Positions 1-11,971 are shown, counted from the stretch's first letter. The stretch is DNA of 64,000 nucleotides from Curvibacter sp. PD_MW3 (GCA_002633085.1 NSIV01000001.1:62001-126000); one strand, 5' to 3'. A program made the numbers and translations. The notes: generated by a model from the letters alone, not told the origin.

Positions 1-1262
1 CCGAAGGCGACATAAGCGCCGTTGCGGTCGAGCACAAAGACATACATGTCGCGGTCGTGGAAACCTTGCTGGGGATCGGTCAGCCCGCGCAGGAAGCTGT
101 CGCGCCCGGTCTGCTGACGGAACTGGATGGCACGCTGCACCAGGGCCAGCGCTTCGTCGGCCGTGCCCTGCTGCAGGCGGAAGGCGGAGACCGCCTGCGC
201 CAGCGTGGAGGCCCGGCTCTCCAGGTTGACCGCCTGCGTCACGGCCCGCTCCACCATCTGCGCGTTGCGCTGCGTGATCTCGTCGAGCTGGCGCACCGCT
301 TGCGTGATCTCGGTGAGCGAGGAGCTTTGCTCAGCACTGGAGGTGGAAATATGCGACATGTTGTCGGCCACGCCACGGATGCCGGAGACGATGTCGGCAA
401 TGTGGGTGCCGGCGGTGCGGATCTGTCCCACGCTGGTGGTGACCTGTTCGCTGGAGGCGCCAATGAGCAGGCGAATCTCCTTGGCCGACTCGGCCGAGCG
501 CTGCGCCAGCGAACGCACCTCGCTGGCGACCACGGCAAAACCGCGGCCAGCCTCACCGGCGCGTGCCGCTTCCACCGCCGCGTTGAGCGCCAGGATGTTG
601 GTCTGGAAGGCCAGGCCATCGATGACACCGATGATCTCGTTCATGCGCTGCGCCGTGCCCTGCACCGCCTCCACCGACTTCACGGCCTCGGCCATGGCCT
701 GGGCACCGCGGTCGGCCACGTCGCGCACGCGCGCCGCCTGGGTGTTAGCTGCCTGTGTGGTCTGGGCGTTGTCCTGCACGGTGCTGGAGAGCTCCTCCAC
801 ACTGGCGGCCGTCTGCTCCAGGTTGGCCGCCTGCTGCTCGGTGCGGTCGGAGAGTTCTCGGTTGCCGGCCGCCATGCTCTGGCCGGCATTGGCCACCAGC
901 GCCGAGTTGCTGCGGATGCTGGCCACCATCGCCGACAGGCTGCCGACCATCGCGGTCATGGACTGGCCGATCGTGGCAATTTCATCGCTGCCGCGAACCC
1001 GAACCTGGTTGCGCAGATCACCGGCCGTGGTCTTGTCCATCAACTGCATGACCTGCCGCAGATCGGACATGAAGCTGATCTGGAAGGCCACCATCAGGTA
1101 CAGCAGGATCAGCAAGCCCGCGATCCCCGCTTCCACTCTGATGAAATACTCGGCCGCGACGGTTGCCACCATCACGGCCATCAGCAGTGTCAGCTTCGCT
1201 GACATCTGCAACCGGCGCATCAACCACGCGCCGGGCCCAAACAGACGCTTGATGAGTCTCAT
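1..1262 (-). CDS. Methyl-accepting chemotaxis protein, 3' end cut by window edge
   Basis: Chemoreceptor that relays a stimulus to CheA/CheW. Translating the minus strand from the ATG at 1262 gives an N-terminus ([11 protein letters not shown]) with two hydrophobic segments separated by only a few residues, so there is almost no periplasmic domain. A HAMP-like stretch follows, then the classical signalling hairpin with the tip sequence [20 protein letters not shown]. After the signalling domain a further segment ([18 protein letters not shown] at the window edge) looks like the start of a Cache-type sensor, so the sensor seems to lie at the C-terminus. The gene stays open to base 1 and its stop is outside the window. 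No sigma-28 promoter could be recognised upstream. The MCP assignment is very secure; the C-terminal Cache reading is from memory of similar proteins. Confidence 0.9.
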   Translation of the reverse strand, partial: MRLIKRLFGPGAWLMRRLQMSAKLTLLMAVMVATVAAEYFIRVEAGIAGLLILLYLMVAFQISFMSDLRQVMQLMDKTTAGDLRNQVRVRGSDEIATIGQSMTAMVGSLSAMVASIRSNSALVANAGQSMAAGNRELSDRTEQQAANLEQTAASVEELSSTVQDNAQTTQAANTQAARVRDVADRGAQAMAEAVKSVEAVQGTAQRMNEIIGVIDGLAFQTNILALNAAVEAARAGEAGRGFAVVASEVRSLAQRSAESAKEIRLLIGASSEQVTTSVGQIRTAGTHIADIVSGIRGVADNMSHISTSSAEQSSSLTEITQAVRQLDEITQRNAQMVERAVTQAVNLESRASTLAQAVSAFRLQQGTADEALALVQRAIQFRQQTGRDSFLRGLTDPQQGFHDRDMYVFVLDRNGAYVAF

Positions 1263-1474
1263 TGTGTTGTCTCGCTCTTATGCTTGTAATCGCACATCCT
1301 GCCTTCAAGCGCGCGCGCAGAAAGACGGATATGTCCCGTTTTTGCGCAGTATATGGCTCGGGAATGCGTTTGAATCTAGTAGTTGAGCCAGAAGAAAGCC
1401 CGTAAGTCCATCGTCAGTGTTCGTCCGCGTTCGCGACGACACCTAGAGGCAAGATTCAGCATAAGGAACGTCGA

Positions 1475-1530
1475 GGCCGGGCCCCTGAAACAGGGTTAAC
1501 CCGGCCTGACAGAGCAAGAGCGTGTCAGGC
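1475..1530 (-). terminator. Two adjacent hairpins after the VOC gene
   Basis: GCCTGACA (1504-1511) pairs perfectly with TGTCAGGC (1523-1530), overlapping the VOC stop codon. A second hairpin follows in the direction of transcription: GGCCGGG (1475-1481) with CCCGGCC (1500-1506), with an inner CCCTG/CAGGG stem. There is no clear T-run, so termination at the end of the propionate operon is an inference. Confidence 0.45.
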
Positions 1531-1998
1531 CGCCAGGGCGCTGAAGGCGCTCACCACTTCGGGCGGCGCCTGGACCAGTTCGATCAACACGCCTTCGCCG
1601 GCGATCGGGAACTCCTCGCTGGCCTTGGGGTGCAGAAAGCAGATGTCAAAACCCGCCGCGCCCTTGCGGATGCCGCCGGGCGCAAAACGCACACCCCGTG
1701 CTGTCAGCCATTCGACGGCCTTGGGCAGGTCGTCGATCCACAAGCCGACGTGGTTGAGCGGCGTGGTGTGCACTGCCGGTTTCTTCTCCGGGTCGAGCGG
1801 CTGCATCAGGTCGACCTCGACCTTGAACGGGCCGCTGCCCATGGCACAGATGTCCTCGTCCACGTTCTCGCGCTCGCTCTTGAAGGTGCCGGTGATTTCC
1901 AGCCCCAGCATGTCGACCCAGAGTTTTTGCAGGCGGGTCTTGTCCGGCCCGCCGATGGCGATCTGCTGGATGCCCAGCACCTTGAAAGGACGGCTCAT
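1525..1998 (-). CDS. VOC-family protein, probable methylmalonyl-CoA epimerase
   Basis: A 157-aa vicinal-oxygen-chelate (glyoxalase-fold) protein. It is last in the propionyl-CoA block, and its ATG overlaps the stop of the carboxylase alpha gene (TAATG at 1996-2000), so it is translationally coupled. In this setting the missing enzyme is methylmalonyl-CoA epimerase, which converts the S to the R isomer between carboxylase and mutase. Candidate metal ligands are Q12 (in QQIAI), E61, H83 (in NHVGLWIDD) and E140 (in LIELVQAP). Known bacterial epimerases have His at the first position; here it is Gln, as in human glyoxalase I. The family call is firm. The epimerase function rests mainly on context, and lactoylglutathione lyase-like activity remains possible. 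Confidence 0.75.
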   Translation of the reverse strand: MSRPFKVLGIQQIAIGGPDKTRLQKLWVDMLGLEITGTFKSERENVDEDICAMGSGPFKVEVDLMQPLDPEKKPAVHTTPLNHVGLWIDDLPKAVEWLTARGVRFAPGGIRKGAAGFDICFLHPKASEEFPIAGEGVLIELVQAPPEVVSAFSALAA

Positions 1999-4046
1999 TA
2001 CTGGAACTCCACAATCGGCTGGTCCACCACCAGGCTGTCGCCCTTGGCCGCCAGCACCTTGCCCACCACGCCGTCAGCGGCGGCGAACAACACGTTCTCC
2101 ATCTTCATGGCCTCGATCACGGCCACGCGCTCGCCTGCCAGCACTTTCTGGCCCGGCTGCACCGCCACATCCACCAGCAGACCGGGCATGGGCGAGAGCA
2201 CGAAACGGCTCAGATCCGGCGGTGCCTTGAACGGCATCAACTGGTGCAGCTCGGCCATGCGCGGCGAGATCACCAGCGCCTCGATGCGGGTGCCGTTGTG
2301 CTGCAGCCGCAAGGCCAGCGGGTTCTTCTGCATGCCGCGCTCGACCTGGGCAGTGAAGGCCTGGCCATTCACCGTGCCGGTGATACAGATGTCGTTCAGG
2401 CGCGAGTTGCTACGAATTTCATAGCTGGTCGCGCCGATCTTGACGCGCGCCGAGCCGGTTTCGCCCACGAACTCGTCCACATGCACCGGGGTGTAGGTGT
2501 TCTTGCCGTCGGCCGCCAGCGTGATCACCACGTAGTCCTTGCCGGCATTCACGGCATAACCCGGCAACTGGCCGGAGATCGTCGTGGCACGCTCACGCGA
2601 CTTTCGGCGAACGAAAGCCGCCAGTGCCACCAGGAAATTCGGGTCTTCGTGCGGCACGTCTTCCGCGGCAAAACCCTTGCTGTAGTGCTCGGCAATGAAA
2701 CCGGTGTTGAAGTCGCCGGCCACGAATTTCGGGTGTGCCAGCAAGGCGGCCTGGAACGGGATGTTGGAGCTGATGCCGCGGATAACGAAACCGTTGAGCG
2801 CTTCACGCATCTTGGCAATCGCGTCATTGCGGTCGGTCCCGTGCACGATGAGCTTGGCGATCATCGAGTCGTAGTACATCGGGATCTCGCCGCCGTCCTG
2901 CACACCGGTGTCCACGCGCACGCCGAACAGGTGCTCGGTATCGGACTGCCACATGCTCTGCGCCGGTGGCGTGAAACGCACCAGGCGGCCGGTGCTTGGC
3001 AGGAAGTTGCGGAACGGGTCTTCGGCGTTGATGCGGCATTCGATGGCCCAGCCGTTGCGCTTCACATCCTTTTGCGTCAGCGGCAGTTTCTCACCGGCAG
3101 CGACGCGGATCATCAACTCCACCAGATCCAGGCCGGTGATGCATTCCGTCACCGGGTGCTCCACCTGCAGGCGGGTGTTCATCTCCAGGAAGTAGAAGTC
3201 CTGGTCCTTGCCGACCACGAACTCCACCGTGCCGGCGCTCTGGTACTTCACGGCCCGGGCCAAAGCCACGGCCTGCTCGCCCATGGCCTTGCGCGTTGCG
3301 TCGCTGATGAAGGGCGACGGCGCCTCCTCGATCACCTTCTGGTGGCGACGCTGGATCGAACATTCGCGCTCGTTCAGGTAGATCACATTGCCGTGGCTGT
3401 CGCCCAGGATCTGGATCTCGATGTGGCGCGGCTCCTGCACGAACTTCTCGATGAAGATGCGGTCGTCGCCGAAGCTGTTGCGGGCTTCGTTCTGGCAGGC
3501 GGTGAAGCCTTCGAGCGCTTCCTTGTCGTTGAAGGCCACGCGCAGACCCTTGCCGCCACCGCCGGCCGAGGCCTTGATCATCACCGGATAACCGATGTCC
3601 TTGGCGATCTCCACCGCACGCGCGGCGGACTCGATGGCGTCATTCCAGCCCGGAATGGTGTTGACCTTGGCTTCGTTCGCCAGCTTCTTGGAGGCGATCT
3701 TGTCGCCCATGGCCGCGATGGAGTAATGCTTGGGGCCGATGAAGGCAATGCCCTCGTCCTCGCAACGCTTGGCGAAAGCCTCGTTCTCGCTCAAAAACCC
3801 GTAGCCCGGGTGAATAGCCTCGGCACCCGTCTGCTTGGCCGCAGCGATGATCTTGTCGGCCACCAGGTAGGACTCGCGGCTGGCTGCCGGGCCCAGCAGC
3901 ACGGCTTCGTCCGCCAGCAGCACGTGGCGTGCGTCGCGGTCGGCCTCGGAATACACCGCCACGGTGGCGATACCCATTTTTTTGGCGGTGGCGATGACTC
4001 GGCAGGCGATCTCGCCGCGATTCGCAATCAGGATTTTCTTGAACAT
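1998..4046 (-). CDS. pccA: Propionyl/acetyl-CoA carboxylase alpha subunit (biotin carboxylase + BCCP)
   Basis: A 682-aa biotin-dependent acyl-CoA carboxylase alpha chain. It carboxylates biotin with bicarbonate and ATP and passes it to the beta subunit; the context points to propionyl-CoA as substrate. The N-terminal biotin carboxylase starts [16 protein letters not shown], carries the ATP-grasp glycine loop GGGGKG at 162-167 and the [12 protein letters not shown] motif. A linker of the PCC type follows, then the C-terminal biotinyl domain with AMKMEN, where K648 is the biotinylation site. The length fits PCC alpha chains (about 650-700 aa). The gene is separated from the beta subunit by a small helix-hairpin-helix gene, and its stop overlaps the start of the VOC gene. 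Confidence 0.93.
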   Translation of the reverse strand: MFKKILIANRGEIACRVIATAKKMGIATVAVYSEADRDARHVLLADEAVLLGPAASRESYLVADKIIAAAKQTGAEAIHPGYGFLSENEAFAKRCEDEGIAFIGPKHYSIAAMGDKIASKKLANEAKVNTIPGWNDAIESAARAVEIAKDIGYPVMIKASAGGGGKGLRVAFNDKEALEGFTACQNEARNSFGDDRIFIEKFVQEPRHIEIQILGDSHGNVIYLNERECSIQRRHQKVIEEAPSPFISDATRKAMGEQAVALARAVKYQSAGTVEFVVGKDQDFYFLEMNTRLQVEHPVTECITGLDLVELMIRVAAGEKLPLTQKDVKRNGWAIECRINAEDPFRNFLPSTGRLVRFTPPAQSMWQSDTEHLFGVRVDTGVQDGGEIPMYYDSMIAKLIVHGTDRNDAIAKMREALNGFVIRGISSNIPFQAALLAHPKFVAGDFNTGFIAEHYSKGFAAEDVPHEDPNFLVALAAFVRRKSRERATTISGQLPGYAVNAGKDYVVITLAADGKNTYTPVHVDEFVGETGSARVKIGATSYEIRSNSRLNDICITGTVNGQAFTAQVERGMQKNPLALRLQHNGTRIEALVISPRMAELHQLMPFKAPPDLSRFVLSPMPGLLVDVAVQPGQKVLAGERVAVIEAMKMENVLFAAADGVVGKVLAAKGDSLVVDQPIVEFQ

Positions 4047-4065
4047 GATGCTTTCCTGTTCTTAC

Positions 4066-4356
4066 TCAATGTTGTTGGGCCAGCAGCGCCTTGCGCCGGG
4101 CCGTGAAGTTCCACCACGGCTGGCTGGGCCCGCCGTTCATAAAGTCGTGTGCGGCCAGAAAAACATCCAGCACGCAAGGGTCATGGCGTTGCCCCATGGG
4201 GCCGCGCAGTTGCTCGTAGGTCTCCAGCGGGTCCATCTCACGCACTTGCAGCGGCGTTGCAATACCCAGGCCGCGCAGATCGGCCGCCATCGACTTCCCG
4301 ATGTTCGGGATGTCGGTCAGCACACGGGCTTGCTCGGCGTGGGTTGCTTTGGACAT
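4066..4356 (-). CDS. Helix-hairpin-helix protein of the Cdd1/TfoX-C type
   Basis: A 96-aa protein with a helix-hairpin-helix signature near the N-terminus (VLTDIPNIGKSMAADLRGLGI), followed by a conserved-looking region rich in Trp/Phe (GGPSQPWWNFTARRKALL). It resembles the 'pathogenicity locus' Cdd1 family, sometimes annotated as a mitomycin-resistance protein; the molecular function is not established. Helix-hairpin-helix folds usually bind DNA non-specifically. It sits between the alpha and beta carboxylase genes, with 19 bases to pccA and 21 bases to pccB, so it must be cotranscribed with them, although no metabolic role is evident. The family call is from memory. Confidence 0.75.
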   Translation of the reverse strand: MSKATHAEQARVLTDIPNIGKSMAADLRGLGIATPLQVREMDPLETYEQLRGPMGQRHDPCVLDVFLAAHDFMNGGPSQPWWNFTARRKALLAQQH

Positions 4357-4377
4357 GGCAGGACTCGTAAAGCAGCT

Positions 4378-5910
<1,533 letters not shown>

Positions 5911-5948
5911 GGTTCGTCCTCTGTCGGTGCTGATATGGATGACTGATC

Positions 5949-5980
5949 GTTACTACTGATTTGATAGCTGCTCACGCCCG
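5949..5980 (+). repeat. Dispersed GCTAT/ATAGC palindrome copy (partial)
   Basis: TACTACTGATTTGATAGCTG followed by CTCACGCCCG. It matches the core and right half of a repeat family found at five other places in the window. It lies at the meaB stop codon, in the meaB-pccB gap. Confidence 0.5.
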
Positions 5981-6985
5981 TTTTTCGTAGGCCTGGAGCA
6001 GATTTCTTGCAGCCGTGGAAGCGGCCAGCCGGCCGGCCGCCACGTCGGCATGGAGTTGGGGCAAGAGCTCGCGCACCTGCGGATGGGCACGGAAAGCCTG
6101 CTTGAGGCCGGCCTCGATGCGCTCCCACATCCAGGCCTGGGCCTGGGCCTGGCGTCGCGCGGCCAGCTTGCCGTTGGCGGTTTGCAGCGCGCGGAATTCG
6201 GTCACCGCGGCCCAGAAGTGGTCCACGCCCTGCCCCAGCAGGGCGCTGAGCTGCACCACCTTCGGGTGCCAAAGCTTGTCGTCGTGGTGCGCATGCTCGG
6301 GGTTGCCGTGCAGTCCGAGCAAGCGCAAGCTGGAGGTGATCTGCGCCTGGGCGCGCGTGGCGGCAGCCGGGTCGATGTCGGCCTTGTTGATGGCCACCAG
6401 GTCGGCCAGCTCCATCACGCCTTTCTTGATGGCCTGCAGGTCGTCACCGGCGTTGGGCAGCTGCAGCAGCACGAACATGTCGGTCATGCTGGCCACCGCC
6501 GTCTCGCTCTGGCCCACGCCCACGGTCTCGACGATCACGATGTCGTAACCCGCGGCCTCGCACACCAGCATGGCCTCGCGCGTCTTTTCGGCCACGCCGC
6601 CCAGCGTGCCGCTGCTCGGGCTCGGGCGGATGTAAGCCTGCTCGTGCACCGAGAGTTTTTCCATGCGGGTCTTGTCGCCCAGGATGGAGCCACCCGAAAC
6701 CGTGCTGCTGGGGTCCACCGCCAGCACCGCTACACGGTGGCCCTGGCCGATCAGGTACAGGCCCAGCGCTTCAATGAAGGTGGACTTGCCAACCCCTGGC
6801 ACCCCGCTGATGCCCAGACGGAACGACTTACCGGTGTGCGGCAGCAAGGCCGTCAGCAGCTCGTCGGCCTGGGCGCGATGGTCGGCGCGCGTGGACTCCA
6901 GCAACGTGATCGCCTTGGCCATGGCGCGGCGCTGCTGGGCGGGGGTGCCCTGCAGAATGCCGTCCAGGAGAGGCAGAGGCGCCAC
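5972..6985 (-). CDS. meaB: Methylmalonyl-CoA mutase-associated GTPase MeaB
   Basis: A G3E-family P-loop GTPase that protects and reloads adenosylcobalamin in methylmalonyl-CoA mutase. From the GTG at 6985 the protein is 337 aa, the normal size for MeaB/ArgK. Visible motifs are Walker [10 protein letters not shown] (61-69), [19 protein letters not shown], the switch region [10 protein letters not shown] and the guanine-specificity motif NKAD. The GTG begins one base after the mutase stop (TGA at 6987-6989), which argues for this start. An upstream in-frame start near 7075 would add 30 unrelated residues overlapping the mutase coding region and is less likely. It lies directly downstream of the mutase it serves. 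Confidence 0.92.
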   Translation of the reverse strand: MAPLPLLDGILQGTPAQQRRAMAKAITLLESTRADHRAQADELLTALLPHTGKSFRLGISGVPGVGKSTFIEALGLYLIGQGHRVAVLAVDPSSTVSGGSILGDKTRMEKLSVHEQAYIRPSPSSGTLGGVAEKTREAMLVCEAAGYDIVIVETVGVGQSETAVASMTDMFVLLQLPNAGDDLQAIKKGVMELADLVAINKADIDPAAATRAQAQITSSLRLLGLHGNPEHAHHDDKLWHPKVVQLSALLGQGVDHFWAAVTEFRALQTANGKLAARRQAQAQAWMWERIEAGLKQAFRAHPQVRELLPQLHADVAAGRLAASTAARNLLQAYEKRA

Positions 6986-6986
6986 G

Positions 6987-9146
6987 TCAGGCCTTGTTGG
7001 CAGCTTTGATTTGCTCCAGCACATCCTTGGCGCTGGCCGGGATCGGCGTGCCGGGGCCGTAGATGCCCTTGACACCCGCCTCGTACAGGAAGTCGTAGTC
7101 CTGGCGCGGAATCACGCCGCCGACGAAGACGATGATGTCATCGGCGCCCTGCTTCTTCAACTCGGCAATGATGGCCGGCACCAGGGTCTTGTGGCCGGCG
7201 GCCAGGGTGGAGACGCCCACCGCGTGCACGTCGTTCTCGATCGCTTGGCGCGCGCATTCCTCGGGGGTCTGGAACAGCGGCCCCATGTCGACGTCGAAGC
7301 CGAGGTCGGCAAAGGCCGTGGCCACCACCTTGGCCCCGCGGTCATGGCCGTCTTGGCCGAGCTTGGAAATCATCACGCGCGGACGCCGGCCATGGCTCTC
7401 GGCAAAGTCGGCAATTTCTTTTTTGAGGGCTTCCCAGCCTTCGGCTGAGTCATAGGCTGCTGCGTACACACCGGTCACCTTTTGCGTATCGGCGCGATGG
7501 CGCCCAAAAACCTTTTCCAGCGCATCCGACACCTCGCCCACCGTGGCGCGCAGGCGAATGGCCTTGATCGACAGATCCAGCAGGTTGCCACTGCCCTGCT
7601 CGGCGGCAGCGGTCAAGGCATCGAGCGCGGCCTGCACCGCCTTGGCATCGCGCTGGGCCTTGATGGCCTTCAGGCGCGTGATCTGGCCCTCGCGCACCTT
7701 GACATTGTCGACCTCGAGAATCTCGATCGGGTCTTCTTTTTTCAGCTTGTACTTGTTGACGCCGACGATCACGTCCTTGCCCGAATCGATGCGCGCCTGC
7801 TTCTCGGCGGCGGCGGCCTCGATCTTGAGCTTGGCCCAGCCGCTGTCCACGGCCTTGGTCATGCCGCCCATGGCCTCGACTTCCTCAATGATGGCCCAGG
7901 CGGCGTCCGCCATGTCCTGGGTCAGCTTCTCCATCATGTAGCTGCCGGCCCAGGGGTCGATCACGTTGGTGATGTGGGTTTCTTCCTGGATGATGAGCTG
8001 GGTGTTGCGGGCGATGCGGGCGCTGAACTCGGTCGGCAGCGCAATCGCCTCGTCAAAGCTGTTGGTATGCAGGCTCTGCGTGCCGCCAAAGACGGCCGCC
8101 ATGGCCTCGATGGTGGTGCGCACCACGTTGTTGTACGGGTCCTGCTCGGTCAGCGACCAGCCCGAGGTCTGGCTGTGCGTGCGCAGCATCAGGCTCTTGG
8201 GGTTCTTGGCGTTGAAGCCCTTCATGATGCGGCACCACAGCAGGCGCGCCGCACGCATCTTGGCGATTTCCAGGTAGAAATTCATGCCCACCGCCCAGAA
8301 GAAGGACAGGCGGCCGGCAAAGTCGTCTACGTCCATGCCCTTGGCGATGGCGGTTTTCACATACTCCTTGCCGTCGGCCAGGGTGAAGGCCATCTCGAGT
8401 GCCTGGTTGGCCCCGGCTTCCTGCATGTGGTAACCCGAGATCGAGATCGAGTTGAACTTGGGCATGTTCTTGCTCGTGTACTCGATGATGTCGCCGATGA
8501 TGCGCATGCTCGGCTCGGGCGGGTAGATGTAGGTGTTGCGGACCATGAACTCTTTCAGAATGTCGTTCTGAATCGTTCCGGACAGCTTGTCCTGGCTCAC
8601 GCCCTGCTCTTCCGCTGCCACCACGTAACCGGCCAGCACCGGCAGCACGGCGCCGTTCATGGTCATGGAGACGCTGACCTTGTCCAAAGGGATCTCGTTG
8701 AACAGGACCTTCATGTCTTCCACCGAGTCGATCGCCACGCCGGCCTTGCCGACGTCGCCGGTCACGCGCGGGTGGTCGGAGTCATAACCGCGGTGGGTGG
8801 CCAGGTCAAAAGCCACGCTCACGCCCTGGCCGCCGGCGGCCAGCGCCTTGCGGTAGAAGGCATTGGACTCTTCGGCGGTGGAGAAACCGGCGTACTGGCG
8901 GATGGTCCAGGGCCGCACGGCGTACATGGTGGCCTGCGGGCCGCGCAGATAGGGCTCGAAGCCCGGCAGCGTGTCGGCGTACGGCAGGTTCTGGGTGTCG
9001 GCTGCGGTGTACAGCGGCTTGACGCTGATGCCGTCGGGCGTGACCCAGTTCAGGGCGTCAACGTTGCCGCCGGGGGCGGATTTGACGGCAGCTTTATGCC
9101 AAGCTTCGAGGCTGGCGCTCTGGAATTCGGGGTTTTTCTGGCTCAT
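6987..9146 (-). CDS. scpA: Methylmalonyl-CoA mutase (adenosylcobalamin-dependent)
   Basis: A 719-aa single-chain mutase that interconverts (R)-methylmalonyl-CoA and succinyl-CoA. The N-terminal TIM barrel holds the substrate-binding region ([22 protein letters not shown]). The C-terminal cobalamin-binding domain has the base-off/His-on motif DGHDRG with H601 as the cobalt ligand, followed by [11 protein letters not shown] and FVGGVIP. The start at 9146 ([20 protein letters not shown]) matches family N-termini. An in-frame ATG at 9254 would run across the promoter region shared with the divergent GntR gene and is rejected. It heads the propionate operon mcm-meaB-pccB-HhH-pccA-VOC. Confidence 0.95.
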   Translation of the reverse strand: MSQKNPEFQSASLEAWHKAAVKSAPGGNVDALNWVTPDGISVKPLYTAADTQNLPYADTLPGFEPYLRGPQATMYAVRPWTIRQYAGFSTAEESNAFYRKALAAGGQGVSVAFDLATHRGYDSDHPRVTGDVGKAGVAIDSVEDMKVLFNEIPLDKVSVSMTMNGAVLPVLAGYVVAAEEQGVSQDKLSGTIQNDILKEFMVRNTYIYPPEPSMRIIGDIIEYTSKNMPKFNSISISGYHMQEAGANQALEMAFTLADGKEYVKTAIAKGMDVDDFAGRLSFFWAVGMNFYLEIAKMRAARLLWCRIMKGFNAKNPKSLMLRTHSQTSGWSLTEQDPYNNVVRTTIEAMAAVFGGTQSLHTNSFDEAIALPTEFSARIARNTQLIIQEETHITNVIDPWAGSYMMEKLTQDMADAAWAIIEEVEAMGGMTKAVDSGWAKLKIEAAAAEKQARIDSGKDVIVGVNKYKLKKEDPIEILEVDNVKVREGQITRLKAIKAQRDAKAVQAALDALTAAAEQGSGNLLDLSIKAIRLRATVGEVSDALEKVFGRHRADTQKVTGVYAAAYDSAEGWEALKKEIADFAESHGRRPRVMISKLGQDGHDRGAKVVATAFADLGFDVDMGPLFQTPEECARQAIENDVHAVGVSTLAAGHKTLVPAIIAELKKQGADDIIVFVGGVIPRQDYDFLYEAGVKGIYGPGTPIPASAKDVLEQIKAANKA

Positions 9147-9218
9147 GGCGTGGCGGCGGGGCACAACAAGGCGCCCAGTGTTGCGTTGCGTGGAGTTTAC
9201 ATCATTCATAATTATTGA

Positions 9219-9234
9219 TGCAAAATATTCTGCA
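9219..9234. promoter_or_regulatory. Probable GntR operator between mutase and regulator genes
   Basis: TGCAAAATATTCTGCA is a 16-bp inverted repeat (14 of 16 positions symmetric). It lies between the divergent starts at 9146 and 9253, 18 bases before the regulator's ATG. FadR/GntR-type regulators typically bind such a site to control themselves and the divergent operon. The binding is an inference; the symmetry is directly visible. Confidence 0.55.
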
Positions 9235-9252
9235 AAGCTTACAATCGCGCCC

Positions 9253-9900
9253 ATGTCTGCCGTATCCCTCTCCCCCCGCGCACTTTATGAGGAAGTGGCC
9301 GAACTCCTGCGCCAGCGCATCTTCAAGCGCGAGCTGGAGCCCGGCAGCTGGATTGACGAACTGAAGATTGCCGAGGACTACGGCATCAGCCGCACGCCCC
9401 TGCGCGAGGCGCTCAAGGTCTTGGCCGCCGAAGGCCTGGTGACAATGAAGGTGCGCCGCGGTGCCTACGTCACCGAGGTCAATGAGAAAGACCTGGCCGA
9501 CGTCTACCACCTGCTCTCCCTGCTGGAGTCCGACGCCGCCGGCGTGGTGGCCAGCCAGGCCACGCCAGTCCAGCTGCGCGAGTTGCAGGCCCTGCATGAC
9601 GAACTGGAGGCTTCGGCCCGCCCGCCCAAGCAGGACCGGGAGCGTTTCTTCGAGATCAACGAACGCTTTCACATGCGCCTGTTGGAGATCGCCGACAACC
9701 GCTGGCGCGACCAGATGGTGGCCGACCTGCGCAAGGTCATGAAGCTCAACCGCCACCATTCATTGTTCAAGTCCGGCCGCATCGAAGAGTCGCTGGCCGA
9801 GCACCGCGCCATCATGGCGGCGCTGCTGGCCCACGACGCGCCAGTCGCCACCCAGGCCATGCAGGCGCATTTCCGCAACGGGCTGGAAGCCGCCACCTGA
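9253..9900 (+). CDS. GntR-family (FCD) transcriptional regulator, propionate block
   Basis: A 215-aa regulator starting [21 protein letters not shown]. Residues about 8-75 are the winged helix-turn-helix with the typical [26 protein letters not shown]. The rest is an all-helical FCD ligand domain ([14 protein letters not shown] ... [20 protein letters not shown] ... [15 protein letters not shown]). FCD domains usually bind small carboxylates or acyl-CoA intermediates through a metal site. It is divergent from the methylmalonyl-CoA mutase operon with a palindrome in between, so control of propionyl-CoA metabolism is likely. The ligand is unknown. An upstream extension to 8971 in the same frame runs through the mutase gene and is not real. 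Confidence 0.9.
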   Translation: MSAVSLSPRALYEEVAELLRQRIFKRELEPGSWIDELKIAEDYGISRTPLREALKVLAAEGLVTMKVRRGAYVTEVNEKDLADVYHLLSLLESDAAGVVASQATPVQLRELQALHDELEASARPPKQDRERFFEINERFHMRLLEIADNRWRDQMVADLRKVMKLNRHHSLFKSGRIEESLAEHRAIMAALLAHDAPVATQAMQAHFRNGLEAAT

Positions 9901-10070
9901 GCCAGCCTTGAGCGCCCGGCTGTCGCACAGGCGGCCCGGCGAGCTCCTCCAGTCAGCGTATGATTCGAGGGTTTACCCTAGGCGCAGCACCCTCTCAGCA
10001 GCCTGCGCCCCAGAACCGCGCCAGCCAGGCCCAGCCCAGCCGGTGCATCCCGTCCTGAATTGTTGATTGC

Positions 10071-11912
10071 ATGCATTCCGTCATTCCCGCTCTCGGCCGC
10101 GTCGACACGTTGCCCCAATTGCTCGCATTGCGCGTGGCCACCAGCCCCCAGCGCGAAGCCTTCCGTGAATTCGATGCCGCCAGCGGCCGCTGGATCAGCC
10201 TGAGCTGGGCCGCCACCCAGGAACGGGTAAAGCAATGGCAGCGCGCGCTGGCGGCCAGCCAGTTGCCGGTCGGCGCCCGCGTGGCCATCCTGCTGCCCAA
10301 CGGCCTGAACGCCATGAGCATCGACCAGGCCACCCTGGCCCAGGGCGCCGTGCCGGTGCCCTTGCACGCCATCGACAACCCCGGCAGCATTGCCTACATC
10401 CTGGCCGATTGCGAAGCCTCGCTGCTCATGGTGACGTCCACCGAACAGTGGGAGAAGATTCGCGACGTGGGCACCCCACTGCCGGCACTGCGTACCGTGG
10501 TGGTGACCGATGTGGACAGCCCCCTGCCCGCCGCCACCGACAACCTGTCGGTGGTCGCCTTGGCCGACTGGCTGGCCCGTGGCCAGGCCGATGTCAGCCT
10601 GGCCACGCCGCCGGGCCCGGAGGATTTGGCCGCCATCGTCTACACCTCTGGCACCACCGGCAAACCCAAGGGCGTCATGCTGTCGCACCGCAACGTGGTG
10701 GCCAACGTCAAGGCCGTGCTGGCGCGTGTCACGCCCACCGAAGAAGACGTCTTCCTGTCGTTCCTCCCGCTGTCGCACACCTTCGAGCGCACGGCCGGCT
10801 ACTACCTGCCGATCGCAGCCGGCAGTTGCGTGGCGTATGCGCGCTCGGTGGCGCTGCTGGCGGAAGACCTGAAGATCGTGCGCCCGACGGTGCTGATCTC
10901 GGTGCCCCGCATCTACGAGCGGGTCTATGCCAAGCTGCTGGAGAAGGTCTCCCCCTCCCCCTTCAAGATGCGCCTGTTCGAGGCGGCACAGGCCGTGGGC
11001 TGGCGCCGCTTCCGGGCCGGCCAGGGCTTGTTGCCCCCGCGGCCGGAAGAAGAACGGGCCGCCGGCCTCTGGCGCCTGTTGCCCTGGAGCCTGTTGCAGC
11101 GCCTGGTGGCCCAGCCTCTGCTGGCGCAATTCGGCGGCCGCGTGCGCGTGGCCGTCAGCGGCGGCGCCCCCCTGTCGCCGACGATCGCCCGCTGTTTCCT
11201 CGGCCTGGGCCTGCCACTGCTGCAAGGCTACGGCATGACCGAAACCTCGCCGGTGGTGGCCGTCAATACCCTGACCGACAACGACCCGGTCACGGTGGGC
11301 CGGGCACTGCCCGGGGTCGAAGTCCGGATCGGCGCCAACCGCGAACTGCTCGTGAGCGGGCCGTCTGTCATGAAGGGCTACTGGAAACGTCCCGAAGACA
11401 CCGATCGCATCCTGTCGGTCGACCGCTGGCTGGCCTCGGGTGATCAGGCCGAGATCCGCGACGGCCGCATCCGCATCCTCGGGCGCATCAAGGAAATCAT
11501 CGTGACCTCCACCGGCGAAAAAGTCCCGCCGGGCGACCTGGAACTGGCCATCACCTCGGACCCGCTGTTCGAGCAGGTGTTCGTGGTCGGTGAGCAGCGC
11601 CCCTTCATCGCCTGCGTGGCGGTGGTGCAGCGCGACGAATGGCGCCGCCTGGCCGAAGAACTGGGCCTCGACCCGGATGACGCCGCCAGCCTGAATCACC
11701 CGGACGCACAAAAGGCCGCGCTGGCGCGTATCGAGCAGGTGACGTCAAGCTTTGCGCGTTACGCCGTGCCGCGTGCCGTGGCCCTGACGCTGGAGCCCTG
11801 GACCATCGACAACACCTTCATGACCCCGACGCTCAAGCTCAAGCGCAACAACCTGATGGGCCACTTTGGTGAGCAAATCGAGTTGCTGTACCAGAAGCCG
11901 GGCGCTCGCTGA
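10071..11912 (+). CDS. AMP-dependent long-chain acyl-CoA synthetase/ligase
   Basis: A 613-aa member of the ANL adenylate-forming family. It activates a carboxylic acid as acyl-AMP and then forms the CoA thioester. Motifs are the P-loop YTSGTTGKPKGVMLSH (from about residue 191), GYGMTETSPVV, the SGDQAEIRDGRIRILGRIKEII hinge region and a C-terminal domain. The region LSFLPLSHTFERTAGYYLP is typical of the FadD15-like group of long-chain acyl-CoA ligases. The ligase stands alone downstream of the GntR gene with a 170-base gap. The substrate is unknown; a long-chain or branched fatty acid is the best guess. Confidence 0.9.
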   Translation: MHSVIPALGRVDTLPQLLALRVATSPQREAFREFDAASGRWISLSWAATQERVKQWQRALAASQLPVGARVAILLPNGLNAMSIDQATLAQGAVPVPLHAIDNPGSIAYILADCEASLLMVTSTEQWEKIRDVGTPLPALRTVVVTDVDSPLPAATDNLSVVALADWLARGQADVSLATPPGPEDLAAIVYTSGTTGKPKGVMLSHRNVVANVKAVLARVTPTEEDVFLSFLPLSHTFERTAGYYLPIAAGSCVAYARSVALLAEDLKIVRPTVLISVPRIYERVYAKLLEKVSPSPFKMRLFEAAQAVGWRRFRAGQGLLPPRPEEERAAGLWRLLPWSLLQRLVAQPLLAQFGGRVRVAVSGGAPLSPTIARCFLGLGLPLLQGYGMTETSPVVAVNTLTDNDPVTVGRALPGVEVRIGANRELLVSGPSVMKGYWKRPEDTDRILSVDRWLASGDQAEIRDGRIRILGRIKEIIVTSTGEKVPPGDLELAITSDPLFEQVFVVGEQRPFIACVAVVQRDEWRRLAEELGLDPDDAASLNHPDAQKAALARIEQVTSSFARYAVPRAVALTLEPWTIDNTFMTPTLKLKRNNLMGHFGEQIELLYQKPGAR

Positions 11913-11971
11913 ACGGCTGAACAGCCGAACGCCGGCCAGTGGGCCTGTGGGCAGAACCGGCCGAGGAAGCA

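Noticed and set aside
6986-7075. Upstream start for meaB overlapping the mutase gene
   Set aside because: The added residues do not look like MeaB, and the GTG directly after the mutase stop gives the normal length.
10235-11443. Second frame within the acyl-CoA ligase gene
   Set aside because: An Arg/Pro/Gly-rich shadow of the ligase frame without any domain.
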